Assembly (NCBI RefSeq): GCF_030532195.1
Contig: NZ_JAUNLP010000002.1
Coordinates: forward strand, 301,580 to 365,579
DNA: 64,000 nucleotides
Direction: 5' to 3'
DNA from: Corynebacterium sp.
GTDB lineage: Bacteria; Actinomycetota; Actinomycetes; Mycobacteriales; Mycobacteriaceae
Positions 20,067-28,564 of this stretch are shown here, one piece after another. Both the position numbers and the translations under genes were made by a program. The notes beneath the pieces are model-generated. The model saw only the letters and a list, made by a program, of their open reading frames with translations. It searched no databases and was not told where the DNA came from. Within the stretch, counting starts at the first letter, position 1; each line of letters opens with the position of its first letter.

Positions 20067-22253
20067 GTGACACAGGCAGCATCCAATCCTCCCGTACCCT
20101 CTCCTCTTGCTGACCTCGCTAAAGACGTCGGCGTAGGGGTCTCCTACTACTCCACCGAGGGCGAACTCGTCCACGTCTCACGTGAGACGATTTTGAAAAC
20201 CCTCGCCGCTCTCGACATCGATTTGGGCGACAACCCAACTGATGACGACATCAATCAGGCCCGCACAGAATGGGCCGATAAGCAGTGGTCCCGGCTTCTA
20301 CCACCAGTAGTAGTTGCACGTCAGGGCGAATTTAAACAGATATTCGTCCACGTCCCACATGGCAGTAGCGTGAGCGTTTCGGTCAAGCTCGCCGATGGCG
20401 CCGAGTGGCCGTGTGCCCAAGTTCACCACCTTACCGCGCCGCGTCAGGTCGGCGATCAGCTGATCGGTGAAGCCTCTTTCGCAATCCCGGAAGATCTGCC
20501 ACTGGGCTGGCACCGTCTCCACGCGGTCAATGGTGACAATGTCGCGGAGTGCGATTTGGCGGTGACTCCCAATCGCCTGTCCACTGCGGACAAGTACGTC
20601 AAAGATCCCGCTCACGGCGTGATGGCGCAGTTGTACTCCGTGCGTTCCCGGCGCAGCTGGGGTATCGGCGACTTCGCTACTCTCGGCGATTTGGCGCAGG
20701 TCAGCGCCGAGCACGCAGGCTCCGACTTCGTGCTGATTAACCCACTCCACGCCGCCGAGCCACTGCCGCCTGTGGAGGATTCTCCGTATCTGCCGACGAC
20801 GCGTCGCTACGTCAACCCGATCTACGCTCGCCCGGAGCTTATCGACGAATTCGGATACCTGGACAAGGACGAGGCAGATGAGGCCCGTGAGTTGGCGGCC
20901 TCGTTCCACGCCCTTAATCACAGCTCCGAGGAGATTGACCGCAACCCCATCTACGCTGCGAAGCTGAAGGTGCTGCGGGCAATTCACAAGGTGCCGCTGT
21001 CCAGTGCACGCCAGGCGGAATTTGAGCGCTGGTTGGAAGCCGAAGGTCGCGGTATCTATGACTACGCAGCCTGGTGCACTGACCGAGAAATGGCAGATCG
21101 CGCCGCTGCCCGTGACGCCCTCCGCAATGGCGAGGCCCAGAATTCAGAACTGGTGCCGCCGCTGGGCAACCACACCAATGTCGAGTCCTTGCGGGAGGAA
21201 ATCTTCCACTTCCACCTGTGGGTGCAGTGGATTCTGGATCAGCAGCTGGGAGATGCGCAGCAGGTCGCACTCGATGCCGGTATGCGTATTGGCATCATGG
21301 CCGACCTAGCCGTTGGCGTGCACCCCGGTGGCTCCGATGCTGAGAACCTGGCTGACTGGCTGGCCCCGGACATTTCGGTCGGTGCTCCGCCGGATGGTTT
21401 CAACCCGTTTGGCCAGGACTGGTCGCAGCCGCCGTGGAATCCTCACAAGCTTGCAGAGGCGGGTTACCGCCCGTGGCGTGACATGCTGCGCACGATTCTC
21501 CGCCACGCCGGTGGTATTCGTGTGGATCACGTTCTCGGTATGTTCCGCCTGTGGGTGATGCCACGCATGGAATCGCCTGTCAACGGCACCTACCTCTACT
21601 TCGACCATGAGGCCATGGTCGGAATTCTGGCTCTCGAAGCGGAACTCGCAGGCGCTTTGGTTGTAGGCGAAGACCTGGGCACGTTTGAACCGTGGGTACA
21701 GGATTACCTGGCTTCCCGCGGCATCATGGGCACCTCGATTGTGTGGTTTGAGTCCAACGGCGAGTGGCCGAAGGCCCCGAGCGATTACCGCAGTCTGTGT
21801 CTGTCCTCTGTCACCACTCATGACTTGCCGCCGACGGCCGGTTACCTCGCTGGTGAGCACATCACGTTGCGGGAGCGCCTGGGCATTCTGGTGTCCGATG
21901 TCGACGAGGAAGATCGCCGCGACTTCGAGTGGATTCGCAAGGTCATCGGTGCCGCCAAGGATGCCGGATGCTATGAGGGCACCGCTGTCGCCGACATGGA
22001 TGTGCAGTCGCTTACCCGTGACAACCTGCCGGATATCGATGCTCTGGTCGACGGCCTGCACCGGTTCCTGGATAAGACGCCATCGGCACTCAAGTGTTTG
22101 GCGCTGGTGGATATGGTCGGTGACCGCCGCACCCAGAATCAGCCGGGCACGACGCATGATCAGTACCCGAACTGGTGCATTCCGCTGACGGATGCCACCG
22201 GCAAGGCCGTCGTGGTCGAGGACCTTCCTAATTACCCGACCTTCTGCCGGTAA
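20067..22253 (+). CDS. malQ: 4-alpha-glucanotransferase (amylomaltase)
   Basis: MalQ transfers alpha-1,4-glucan segments between maltodextrins. The 728-residue protein has the actinobacterial N-terminal extension and then the GH77 core. Visible motifs include SPYLPTTRRYVNPIY, GGIRVDHVLGMFRLW (nucleophile Asp), VVGEDLGTFEPWV (acid/base Glu) and VTTHDLPPTAGYL. The start is GTG 20067. It belongs functionally with treS and the maltokinase 8-10 kb downstream. Confidence 0.95.
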   Translation: MTQAASNPPVPSPLADLAKDVGVGVSYYSTEGELVHVSRETILKTLAALDIDLGDNPTDDDINQARTEWADKQWSRLLPPVVVARQGEFKQIFVHVPHGSSVSVSVKLADGAEWPCAQVHHLTAPRQVGDQLIGEASFAIPEDLPLGWHRLHAVNGDNVAECDLAVTPNRLSTADKYVKDPAHGVMAQLYSVRSRRSWGIGDFATLGDLAQVSAEHAGSDFVLINPLHAAEPLPPVEDSPYLPTTRRYVNPIYARPELIDEFGYLDKDEADEARELAASFHALNHSSEEIDRNPIYAAKLKVLRAIHKVPLSSARQAEFERWLEAEGRGIYDYAAWCTDREMADRAAARDALRNGEAQNSELVPPLGNHTNVESLREEIFHFHLWVQWILDQQLGDAQQVALDAGMRIGIMADLAVGVHPGGSDAENLADWLAPDISVGAPPDGFNPFGQDWSQPPWNPHKLAEAGYRPWRDMLRTILRHAGGIRVDHVLGMFRLWVMPRMESPVNGTYLYFDHEAMVGILALEAELAGALVVGEDLGTFEPWVQDYLASRGIMGTSIVWFESNGEWPKAPSDYRSLCLSSVTTHDLPPTAGYLAGEHITLRERLGILVSDVDEEDRRDFEWIRKVIGAAKDAGCYEGTAVADMDVQSLTRDNLPDIDALVDGLHRFLDKTPSALKCLALVDMVGDRRTQNQPGTTHDQYPNWCIPLTDATGKAVVVEDLPNYPTFCR

Positions 22254-22271
22254 TTTTTAGCCGCCACTAAA

Positions 22272-22341
22272 CCAAACTGGGGGCGTGTATGAACGAAACG
22301 GCAAAATAAGCCGAAAAAATTCATACGCGCCCCCAGTTTGG
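22272..22341 (+). terminator. Long nested hairpin downstream of malQ
   Basis: 22-bp arms at 22272-22293 and 22320-22341 match except for one G.T wobble pair. The 26-base loop itself contains a small hairpin, CGGC (22299-22302) with GCCG (22310-22313), followed by a run of A. No U-tract follows the outer stem on the plus strand, so factor-independent termination is uncertain. Confidence 0.6.
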
Positions 22342-22393
22342 AATACGCGTGGACTGGCGCGAGTCAGGCGAGCTAGCACACCGAGTGCTAGCG

Positions 22394-22489
22394 CTAGAAC
22401 TCGAAATCAGTGACTCCGCCAGCAACGAGGATAATAATGAGAAGCACGATTAAGGCGAGCAGAACCTTCGAGTGCCTCGACCGACGCAT
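22394..22489 (-). CDS. Small membrane protein, 31 residues
   Basis: The frame begins ATG 22487-22489 and ends TAG 22394-22396. The N-terminus is strongly basic (MRRSRHSK), followed by one hydrophobic helix (VLLALIVLLIIILVAGG) and a short polar tail (VTDFEF). A GGGAG motif lies about 10 bases before the ATG. The layout is typical of single-pass small membrane proteins with the N-terminus inside. It sits alone between malQ and another small membrane gene on the same strand. Function unknown; coding status rests on composition and the ribosome-binding site. Confidence 0.55.
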   Translation of the reverse strand: MRRSRHSKVLLALIVLLIIILVAGGVTDFEF

Positions 22490-22581
22490 GCTTGCTCAAC
22501 TCCCTACTGCGAAATTTTGCGGACTATTCAACCTTAGTCCTTTAACACGATTTTCCTAATACATATCGGCGAAACGGCTCA

Positions 22582-22785
22582 TCACGCTTCACGACGTGCT
22601 TGCCGACGAGCCCGTGAATGCTGCGACAACCTGCGAATGCGACCGCCGACAATATCGACAGCGCCCACCAGCGCGAAGGCGACCACACCGCCGACAAGCA
22701 GCAGAACCACGCACAGAACACTTATCTGCGCGAGCAGGGGCAGCTGAATTAGCCACTGCCCCATGTTGTCGAATGCTTCTGCCAT
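22582..22785 (-). CDS. Small single-pass membrane protein
   Basis: From ATG 22785 the product has 67 residues. A polar N-terminus (MAEAFDNMGQWLIQLPLLA) precedes one long hydrophobic helix (ISVLCVVLLLVGGVVAFAL) and an Arg-rich cytoplasmic tail (GGRIRRLSQHSRARRQARRE). A TTG three codons upstream is an alternative start. It lies downstream of the M3 peptidase gene on the same strand. No family recognised. Confidence 0.7.
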   Translation of the reverse strand: MAEAFDNMGQWLIQLPLLAQISVLCVVLLLVGGVVAFALVGAVDIVGGRIRRLSQHSRARRQARREA

Positions 22786-22843
22786 GAGTGTCAACCTACA
22801 CTGTCGGCCACGTTAACTCCTAGCAGGCGACGGTCGCAGGCGT

Positions 22844-22854
22844 CGTCGTCAAGC
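22844..22854 (-). repeat. Copy of the 11-mer GCTTGACGACG
   Basis: This intergenic copy lies directly after the stop of the M3 peptidase gene. Other exact copies are at 3326, 8427, 33671, 33694, 39283, 40887, 56610 and 59127. Confidence 0.7.
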
Positions 22855-22855
22855 A

Positions 22856-24910
22856 TTAAGCGTCGGTGCCGAGCAGACCGCGGCGAGCCAGCAGCGGCTG
22901 GATGTCCTTGTCGCGACCGCGGAAGGCGCGGTAGGCCTCGGTGAAATCGATAGCGCCGCCACGGGAGAGAATCTCCTCGCGGAAGTGGCTGCCACCGGCG
23001 ATCGTGGCGCCGCCGTTGTCGACGAACCAACCGAAGCCGTCGGCGTCGAGCACCTCTGCCCACAGGTAGGAGTAGTAGCCCGCCGAGTACCCGCCGGCGA
23101 AGATGTGATTGAAGTAGCGAGAGCGGTAGCGCGGCGACAGGTGCTCGACGTCGAGCCCCAGTTCAGCCAGGGCATCGGCTTCAAAGGCATCGACATCGGT
23201 GACCTTGTTCGCTTCCTCCTCTGTGAGGCTGTGCCAGGCCAGATCGATGGCGCAGGCGGCGAGGTACTCGACAGTCGCAAAGCCCTCACCTGCAGTGCGA
23301 GCCTTCTTCACCGACTCCACCAGTTCTGCCGGAATGGGCTCGCCGGTGCGCACGTGGAAGGCGTAGTTGGCCAGAATCGACGGCTCCAGCGCCCAGTTCT
23401 CATTGATCTGCGAGGGGAATTCCACAAAGTCACGCGGCACATTGGTACCAGAGAAGGTCGGGTACGTGACATCGGAAAGCAGGCCGTGCAATGCGTGGCC
23501 AAACTCGTGGAAAGCGGTGGTGACCTCATCCAGCGTCAGCAGCACCGGAGTGCCGGGCTCAGTCTCCGCGATATTCATGACGTTGACGACCACCGGCAGG
23601 CGACCGAGCAGACGTGACTGATCTCTAAAGGAGCTCATCCACGCGCCACCGCGCTTGGTCGGGCGTGAGAAATAATCCGTGATGATCAGACCGATAGTCT
23701 CGCCACCGCCCTGGCGCACCTCCCACACTGTCGTGCCCGGCGCGTACCCCTGCAGGTCATCGCGCTTGACCACGTCGATGCCGTAGAGTTTGTGCGCCGC
23801 GTAGAAAACGCCATCTTCAATCACACGGTGCAGCTCGAAGTAGTTCTTCAGCTCCTCGGTATCGACAGCGAGTTCTTCCGCTTTACGACGGCGCCCCCAG
23901 TACGGCCAATCAGCGCCAGTGACTTCCTCATCGCCTGCCAAATCTGCTACTCGCTTGTACTCGCCCTGTGCGTTAGCGATGGCCGCCGGTGCCAGGTCGG
24001 CAATGAGCTTGCGTGCGGCCTCAGCCGTCGTCGCGGTTTCATTGGCAATCACATAGTCCGCGTGGGTGTCATAGCCAAGCAGGCGGGCGCGCCGGGCACG
24101 CAGTCGCACAATTTCGAGCACGATATCGGTGTTGTCGAACTCGCCGGAATCCGCACCGGCACGTGCCAGCGAGGCTTCGTAGAGCTTGGCGCGAGTAGCT
24201 GGATTGTCCAGATCAGCCAGCTGCGCCGGGGTCGACGGCAGGTCCAGCGGGATCAGCCACGGCGCATCGGTGTCCGCCTTTTTGGCGTAGGCGGCAAAGG
24301 ACGCAATGGCATCGTCGGAAAGCCCGGCAAGCTCCTCGCGATTGTAGATTGCGACGGCGCGCGCGGCGGTGTCCTTCAGCAGGTTTTCACCGAAAGCCGT
24401 GGACAGCTCTGACAGGCGTCCGTTGATGCGGCTGAGCTCTGCCTTGTCTTCATCGCAAAGCGATGCACCGGCGCGCTGGAAATCCTCGCGAACCTTCTTC
24501 AGCAGCAGCTTCGCCTCTGCTGGGTCAGCGGTATCCTCGACGCTGTCGATGGCGTTGATGCGCTGCCACAGGTCACTGCGCATGCGAATGCTATCCAGGT
24601 GTGCAGACAGCTTCGGCGCGATTTCAGCTTCGATTTCCATACGGACATCGGTGGCATCCGTACCTGCGACGTTAAAAAAGTACGCGGCCACGCGCTCTAG
24701 ATCTTGGCCTGCCCTCTCCAGCGCCTCGATGGTGTTGACAAAGGTCGGCGGCTCCGACGACGTGGCAATTTCATCAATCTCGCGGGCATGGCGCTCCATG
24801 GCCTCGCTGAATGCCTCTCGGACATGGCTGTCTTCGATTGCTGAAAAATCTGGCAATTCGCAGAACAATTCCGACGGTGTCAACAATGGGTTTCGTGCAT
24901 CATTGGTCAT
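22856..24910 (-). CDS. M3 family oligopeptidase (peptidyl-dipeptidase Dcp/oligopeptidase A type)
   Basis: This zinc metallopeptidase degrades short peptides in the cytoplasm. From ATG 24910 the product has about 684 residues. The active site is TAFHEFGHALHGLL (HExxH), followed by FVEFPSQINENW, which supplies the third zinc ligand, and a helical N-terminal half typical of the thimet oligopeptidase fold. The open extension to 24955 lacks support. It is divergent from the carboxylesterase gene. Confidence 0.93.
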   Translation of the reverse strand: MTNDARNPLLTPSELFCELPDFSAIEDSHVREAFSEAMERHAREIDEIATSSEPPTFVNTIEALERAGQDLERVAAYFFNVAGTDATDVRMEIEAEIAPKLSAHLDSIRMRSDLWQRINAIDSVEDTADPAEAKLLLKKVREDFQRAGASLCDEDKAELSRINGRLSELSTAFGENLLKDTAARAVAIYNREELAGLSDDAIASFAAYAKKADTDAPWLIPLDLPSTPAQLADLDNPATRAKLYEASLARAGADSGEFDNTDIVLEIVRLRARRARLLGYDTHADYVIANETATTAEAARKLIADLAPAAIANAQGEYKRVADLAGDEEVTGADWPYWGRRRKAEELAVDTEELKNYFELHRVIEDGVFYAAHKLYGIDVVKRDDLQGYAPGTTVWEVRQGGGETIGLIITDYFSRPTKRGGAWMSSFRDQSRLLGRLPVVVNVMNIAETEPGTPVLLTLDEVTTAFHEFGHALHGLLSDVTYPTFSGTNVPRDFVEFPSQINENWALEPSILANYAFHVRTGEPIPAELVESVKKARTAGEGFATVEYLAACAIDLAWHSLTEEEANKVTDVDAFEADALAELGLDVEHLSPRYRSRYFNHIFAGGYSAGYYSYLWAEVLDADGFGWFVDNGGATIAGGSHFREEILSRGGAIDFTEAYRAFRGRDKDIQPLLARRGLLGTDA

Positions 24911-24988
24911 AGTGAACTCAACTGTAGCCTGACGAAAATTATCGTGTGACTGCAACGGGGCTCATGAGAAAAGGAGACGTGTCCGCCT

Positions 24989-26269
24989 ATGACTACGACG
25001 ACCATTTCCGCACCGTGCGGCGACCTGACCGGCCGGATTCGCGATGGCGTGTTCCAGGTCTTCAACATTGACTACGCCGATGCCGCGCCGTTTGGCCAGG
25101 CCTCGCCGGTTGCCGATGGTCCGCAGTCAGGCACCAAGCGCACTGAGCCCGAGCGCGAACTGGTTGTCACCGTCACCGCCCCTGCCCCGTCGCATCCGAC
25201 GCATGTCCCCTACCCCGTCTTGCTGTGGATTCACGGGGGCCGCTATGAGTTCGGGCACCCCTCCGAGCCATGGACTGATGCCAGTGCCTTCGCCAAGGCG
25301 GGAATCGTCACCATTTCACTCGGTTACCGCAAGGGGCTGGAGGGCTTTTGGCGCGATAGTCAGGCCGAAAACTTCCGAGCCATCGATGATCTCTTCCTGG
25401 CTTTGCAGTGGGGCCGTCGTAACGCACCGGCCTTCGGCGGCGATATCGACAACATCACCATTTCCGGTCAGTCCGCAGGCGCCGCACTCGCGCTCACTCT
25501 GGCCAGCGACCGACGCACACGCGGTCAGATTCAGCGCATCATCGCCATGTCACCGGCATTTTCGCTGCTGGCAGGCGCACCGCTCCGCCGCGTCCTCGCC
25601 GCCGTCGGCGTCGGGCGTGCACCCTCGTCGGAGGTTTTTTCGCGTGCCGACGAAACCAGGGTTGCCCTGGCCCAGAAACTAATTTCGGCGGCCTCGCCGT
25701 CGGATCCGGCGGTGGGACCTCGATTCGACAGTTTTACCCCGACGCTTCCGACAATGGTGACGACAACTAGCGAGGAGTTTTTCGCCGAACCGCCGGTGGT
25801 GGCGATGGATGATATGCCTTTCAACATGTGGTTGGCCAAGCGCTATGCCCGCACTCATCAGGGCACTGGCATCTTCCCCACGGCCGCTTATGTAGATCGT
25901 CCGATGGGGCATGTGATTTCGGACTCGGCAGTTCGCTCGTATGCGGTGAAAGTTGCGGAGCGGTCTGTGGCAGCTGGGCTGGATGTGTGGGCGGCGCAGT
26001 TCGAGCCTGGTGAAGGGCTTGGTTACGCGCCAGCGGGGCGCACCAGTGGTGCGCCGCATTGCATTGATATTGCTCGATTCTTTGGCGGCATGGAGCCTAA
26101 TCATCCATTTCATCAGGTGGCCATTGACTTCATCCGCGATGGTTCATCACGGTTGCCGCGCTATAACCAGGGCAAACCGGTAACAACCTTCGCCGGTGCC
26201 GATGCAGCTGCTGTCGAAGGGCTAACTGATGATGCGTGGGCTGCCCCACGTCAGCTTTTCGGCGCTTAG
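24989..26269 (+). CDS. Type B carboxylesterase
   Basis: This alpha/beta hydrolase has 426 residues. The oxyanion-hole region is LLWIHGGRYEFGHP and the nucleophile elbow is ISGQSAGAALAL (GQSAG). The catalytic His is probably in the region GRTSGAPHCIDI, where the family has a late His. There is no signal peptide. AAAGGAG lies about 12 bases before the ATG. Substrate unknown; compared with animal esterases it is short, as is usual in actinobacteria. Confidence 0.88.
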   Translation: MTTTTISAPCGDLTGRIRDGVFQVFNIDYADAAPFGQASPVADGPQSGTKRTEPERELVVTVTAPAPSHPTHVPYPVLLWIHGGRYEFGHPSEPWTDASAFAKAGIVTISLGYRKGLEGFWRDSQAENFRAIDDLFLALQWGRRNAPAFGGDIDNITISGQSAGAALALTLASDRRTRGQIQRIIAMSPAFSLLAGAPLRRVLAAVGVGRAPSSEVFSRADETRVALAQKLISAASPSDPAVGPRFDSFTPTLPTMVTTTSEEFFAEPPVVAMDDMPFNMWLAKRYARTHQGTGIFPTAAYVDRPMGHVISDSAVRSYAVKVAERSVAAGLDVWAAQFEPGEGLGYAPAGRTSGAPHCIDIARFFGGMEPNHPFHQVAIDFIRDGSSRLPRYNQGKPVTTFAGADAAAVEGLTDDAWAAPRQLFGA

Positions 26270-26319
26270 CACGCGGTAAGCTGCAGGGCGGTACGCAGCA
26301 GGTACTTTACGCGGGCAAA

Positions 26320-26415
26320 CTATGCGGGCAGCGATTGGAAGAAGTTGTAGAGCTGCACGCAGGACAAAATAGTGATGAGTGTGATGAGTACGGCAATGAT
26401 TTTCCTGCGGTCCAT
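26320..26415 (-). CDS. Small membrane protein, 31 residues
   Basis: ATG at 26413-26415, TAG at 26320-26322. The product starts MDRRK, has one hydrophobic helix with a central Cys (IIAVLITLITILSCVQLY) and ends NFFQSLPA. The basic-then-hydrophobic design suggests an N-in single-pass protein. No strong ribosome-binding site is seen, so the call is weaker than for the similar 31-residue gene at 22394. It lies antisense in the gap between the esterase and the PH-domain genes. Confidence 0.42.
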   Translation of the reverse strand: MDRRKIIAVLITLITILSCVQLYNFFQSLPA

Positions 26416-26546
26416 AGCCACTGTTGTATCCGAACCGGCTGAACAGGCGCAAACTTTTTGGTGACTGTAATAAACCAGTTCTCCGCATGAATCCATATCT
26501 CACGACCATGCGTTCCACTTTTACACAATATGTTTAACTATCGACC

Positions 26547-27035
26547 ATGGAGCCCATCGATTTACTACGCCCAGAAAATCCGGCGCTACATCCAGTCGAC
26601 CCCGCTCTAGCGAAGGCGCGACGCATTAGTGCCACTATTGTCCTGGCACCGCTGGCAATAGCAGCTGCTGTTATTGCAGTGGTATGGAATTCATGGATGT
26701 GGCTTGGATTCGCTGCCTGCGTGCTCATCTACGCATGGCTGTATTGGTTGATTGGCCGTCAAGTCAGAGCGCACCGTTATCTCGAGGGAGACACTGATTT
26801 CTTTGTTGCCTCTGGTCGTTGGTGGCGCTCGGTCACCGTAGTCCCCTACGGTCGCATCCAATTTATCGATATTGATGAAGGACCTCTGCTGCGCGCATTT
26901 GGGTTGGCAAAGCTCAAGCTCAATACGGCATCTGCCAGCTCGGATGCAGCAGTTAACGGTTTGCCGAGGCAGGAAGCACTGGCGCTTCGCGACCGACTGT
27001 CCAAGCGTGCTCATGACCGAATGGCAGGTCTGTAA
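26547..27035 (+). CDS. Bacterial PH-domain (bPH2, YdbS-like) membrane protein
   Basis: The 162-residue protein has two membrane segments (about 30-75) followed by a bPH2 domain (EGDTDFFVASGRWWRSVTVVPYGRIQFIDIDEGPLLRAFGLA). The motif in which a Pro-Tyr-Gly-Arg-Ile-Gln stretch precedes the next strand is typical of YdbS/YdbT. Its stop shares a base with the next gene (TAATG), so the two are made together and probably form a complex. Confidence 0.85.
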   Translation: MEPIDLLRPENPALHPVDPALAKARRISATIVLAPLAIAAAVIAVVWNSWMWLGFAACVLIYAWLYWLIGRQVRAHRYLEGDTDFFVASGRWWRSVTVVPYGRIQFIDIDEGPLLRAFGLAKLKLNTASASSDAAVNGLPRQEALALRDRLSKRAHDRMAGL

Positions 27036-28459
27036 TGAGGCACCAAGTCCATCCGCTGACGCCCCTTCTCAAGAGCTTTGCTGCAATAGCGGCGGTTATC
27101 GCTTTCGGCCTTGCCAATATGTGGCAACTGGTCACCGAAGTTGGCACGCTCCTATATGAAATGGCCTGGCTCGGCCTGGTAATTGGCATTGGCGCAGTAT
27201 TAGTCACCATTGCCCTCATTGCTTTCTTTTCCTGGCTGTCCTGGAAGTTTACGTTTTACGAGCTCACCGATGACGAGGTCCGCTACGGCTCGGGCTGGTT
27301 AATACGCTCGCGCCGGGCAGCACGCCTTGACCGCGTCCAAGCGGTGGATATCAACCGACCACTTTTGCCTCGCATTTTTGGCCTGGCGGAAATTGTCATT
27401 GAAACCGCAGGTGGCAAGGACTCTCACTTCAAGATTCAGTATCTAACGCCGGAGCAGTGCGAGGAATTCCGCGCTGAGGTTTTAAAGGAAGTGGAGAACC
27501 TCGATACCGAGCTGTCGCAGGAACTCTACAGTCAGGCAGACGCTGCAGGTTCGGTAGGCGCCACGGGGCAGACTGACACCTCGCATCCAACTGTTACCGC
27601 CAATGCTGGCGCACCTGGGCTGCGTCCGGCTGCCGATACCAGGACCATCTTTGGCCCCATCGAGGTTGGGCAGCTGGCCGCATCCATAGTTGTCGGCCCT
27701 GCGCTTTTCATCATTCCGACCATCATCGTTGTCGCTATTGTTGCAGCAATCTTTCCTGACTTTGTGTTGGAAATCCTCGCCGGCATCTCCGTCACCACGC
27801 TGATTGTTATCATCACCTTTGCCGTCGGCCTTTTTGGTGTCCTGAATCAGTCATGGGATTTCACGCTGAAGACATCGTCGATAAGCAGGCGCCTATCGAT
27901 TACGGCGGGCCTGCTGTCCACGCGCGCGCAGACGATTCCGATTGATCGTGTCCACGGCATCAAGATCGTTCAGCCGCTGTGGTGGCGGCACTGGAAGTGG
28001 TCACGCGCGGAGGTGTCCGTGGCTGGCTATGACATCGGGGATTCGGCTGGGCACAACACTCTCGTGCCGGTGGCGGGAAATGACCAGCTGCGTGGAATTA
28101 CTGAGTATCTGATGACGGAGATCGCCGGGGTGGCGCCGCAGGATGACCTGCTGGGGACCTGGGAGACTCCGCGGGCGGCGTGGTGGCTGAGCCCCATCGA
28201 TTGGAAGTACCAGAAGGTTGAGGCCCGGCACCGCGGTCTGTTAGTGACGAAAGGCCGATTCTGGCATACGCAATATATCGTTCCCTGGCAGCGGATTCAG
28301 GGCCATACGCTGTCAATTAATCCGTTTGAAAAGGCGGCCGGGGTAGGCTGCGTCAAAATCGATATGGTGCCGGGTGCGGTCACTCCGGTGGCGGCGCAGT
28401 TGGAGTTGGATGATGCGTACGAATTGGCTGGTGTAATCGAAGACCACAAGGTGGTTTAG
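27035..28459 (+). CDS. Bacterial PH-domain (bPH2, YdbT-like) membrane protein
   Basis: The 474-residue protein has two membrane-plus-bPH2 units. The first is about 25-150 (YELTDDEVRYGSGWLIRS, RLDRVQAVDINRPLLPRIF). Between them is a variable Ala/Thr linker (about 165-205). The second unit runs about 215-400, and a third PH-like stretch at about 395-465 is seen as EARHRGLLVTKGRFWHTQYI. YdbT partners confer resistance to certain antimicrobials in Bacillus; the role here is inferred from family only. Confidence 0.85.
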   Translation: MRHQVHPLTPLLKSFAAIAAVIAFGLANMWQLVTEVGTLLYEMAWLGLVIGIGAVLVTIALIAFFSWLSWKFTFYELTDDEVRYGSGWLIRSRRAARLDRVQAVDINRPLLPRIFGLAEIVIETAGGKDSHFKIQYLTPEQCEEFRAEVLKEVENLDTELSQELYSQADAAGSVGATGQTDTSHPTVTANAGAPGLRPAADTRTIFGPIEVGQLAASIVVGPALFIIPTIIVVAIVAAIFPDFVLEILAGISVTTLIVIITFAVGLFGVLNQSWDFTLKTSSISRRLSITAGLLSTRAQTIPIDRVHGIKIVQPLWWRHWKWSRAEVSVAGYDIGDSAGHNTLVPVAGNDQLRGITEYLMTEIAGVAPQDDLLGTWETPRAAWWLSPIDWKYQKVEARHRGLLVTKGRFWHTQYIVPWQRIQGHTLSINPFEKAAGVGCVKIDMVPGAVTPVAAQLELDDAYELAGVIEDHKVV

Positions 28460-28564
28460 CCGCTTTCTTCGACGGCACCGGGGAGCCAACTTGCAGGTCG
28501 TTTCGCCGGAGTAGCGCACAATTTTCCCCTGCACACCTGCAGCCGAATCGTTACTCTGGGTTTT

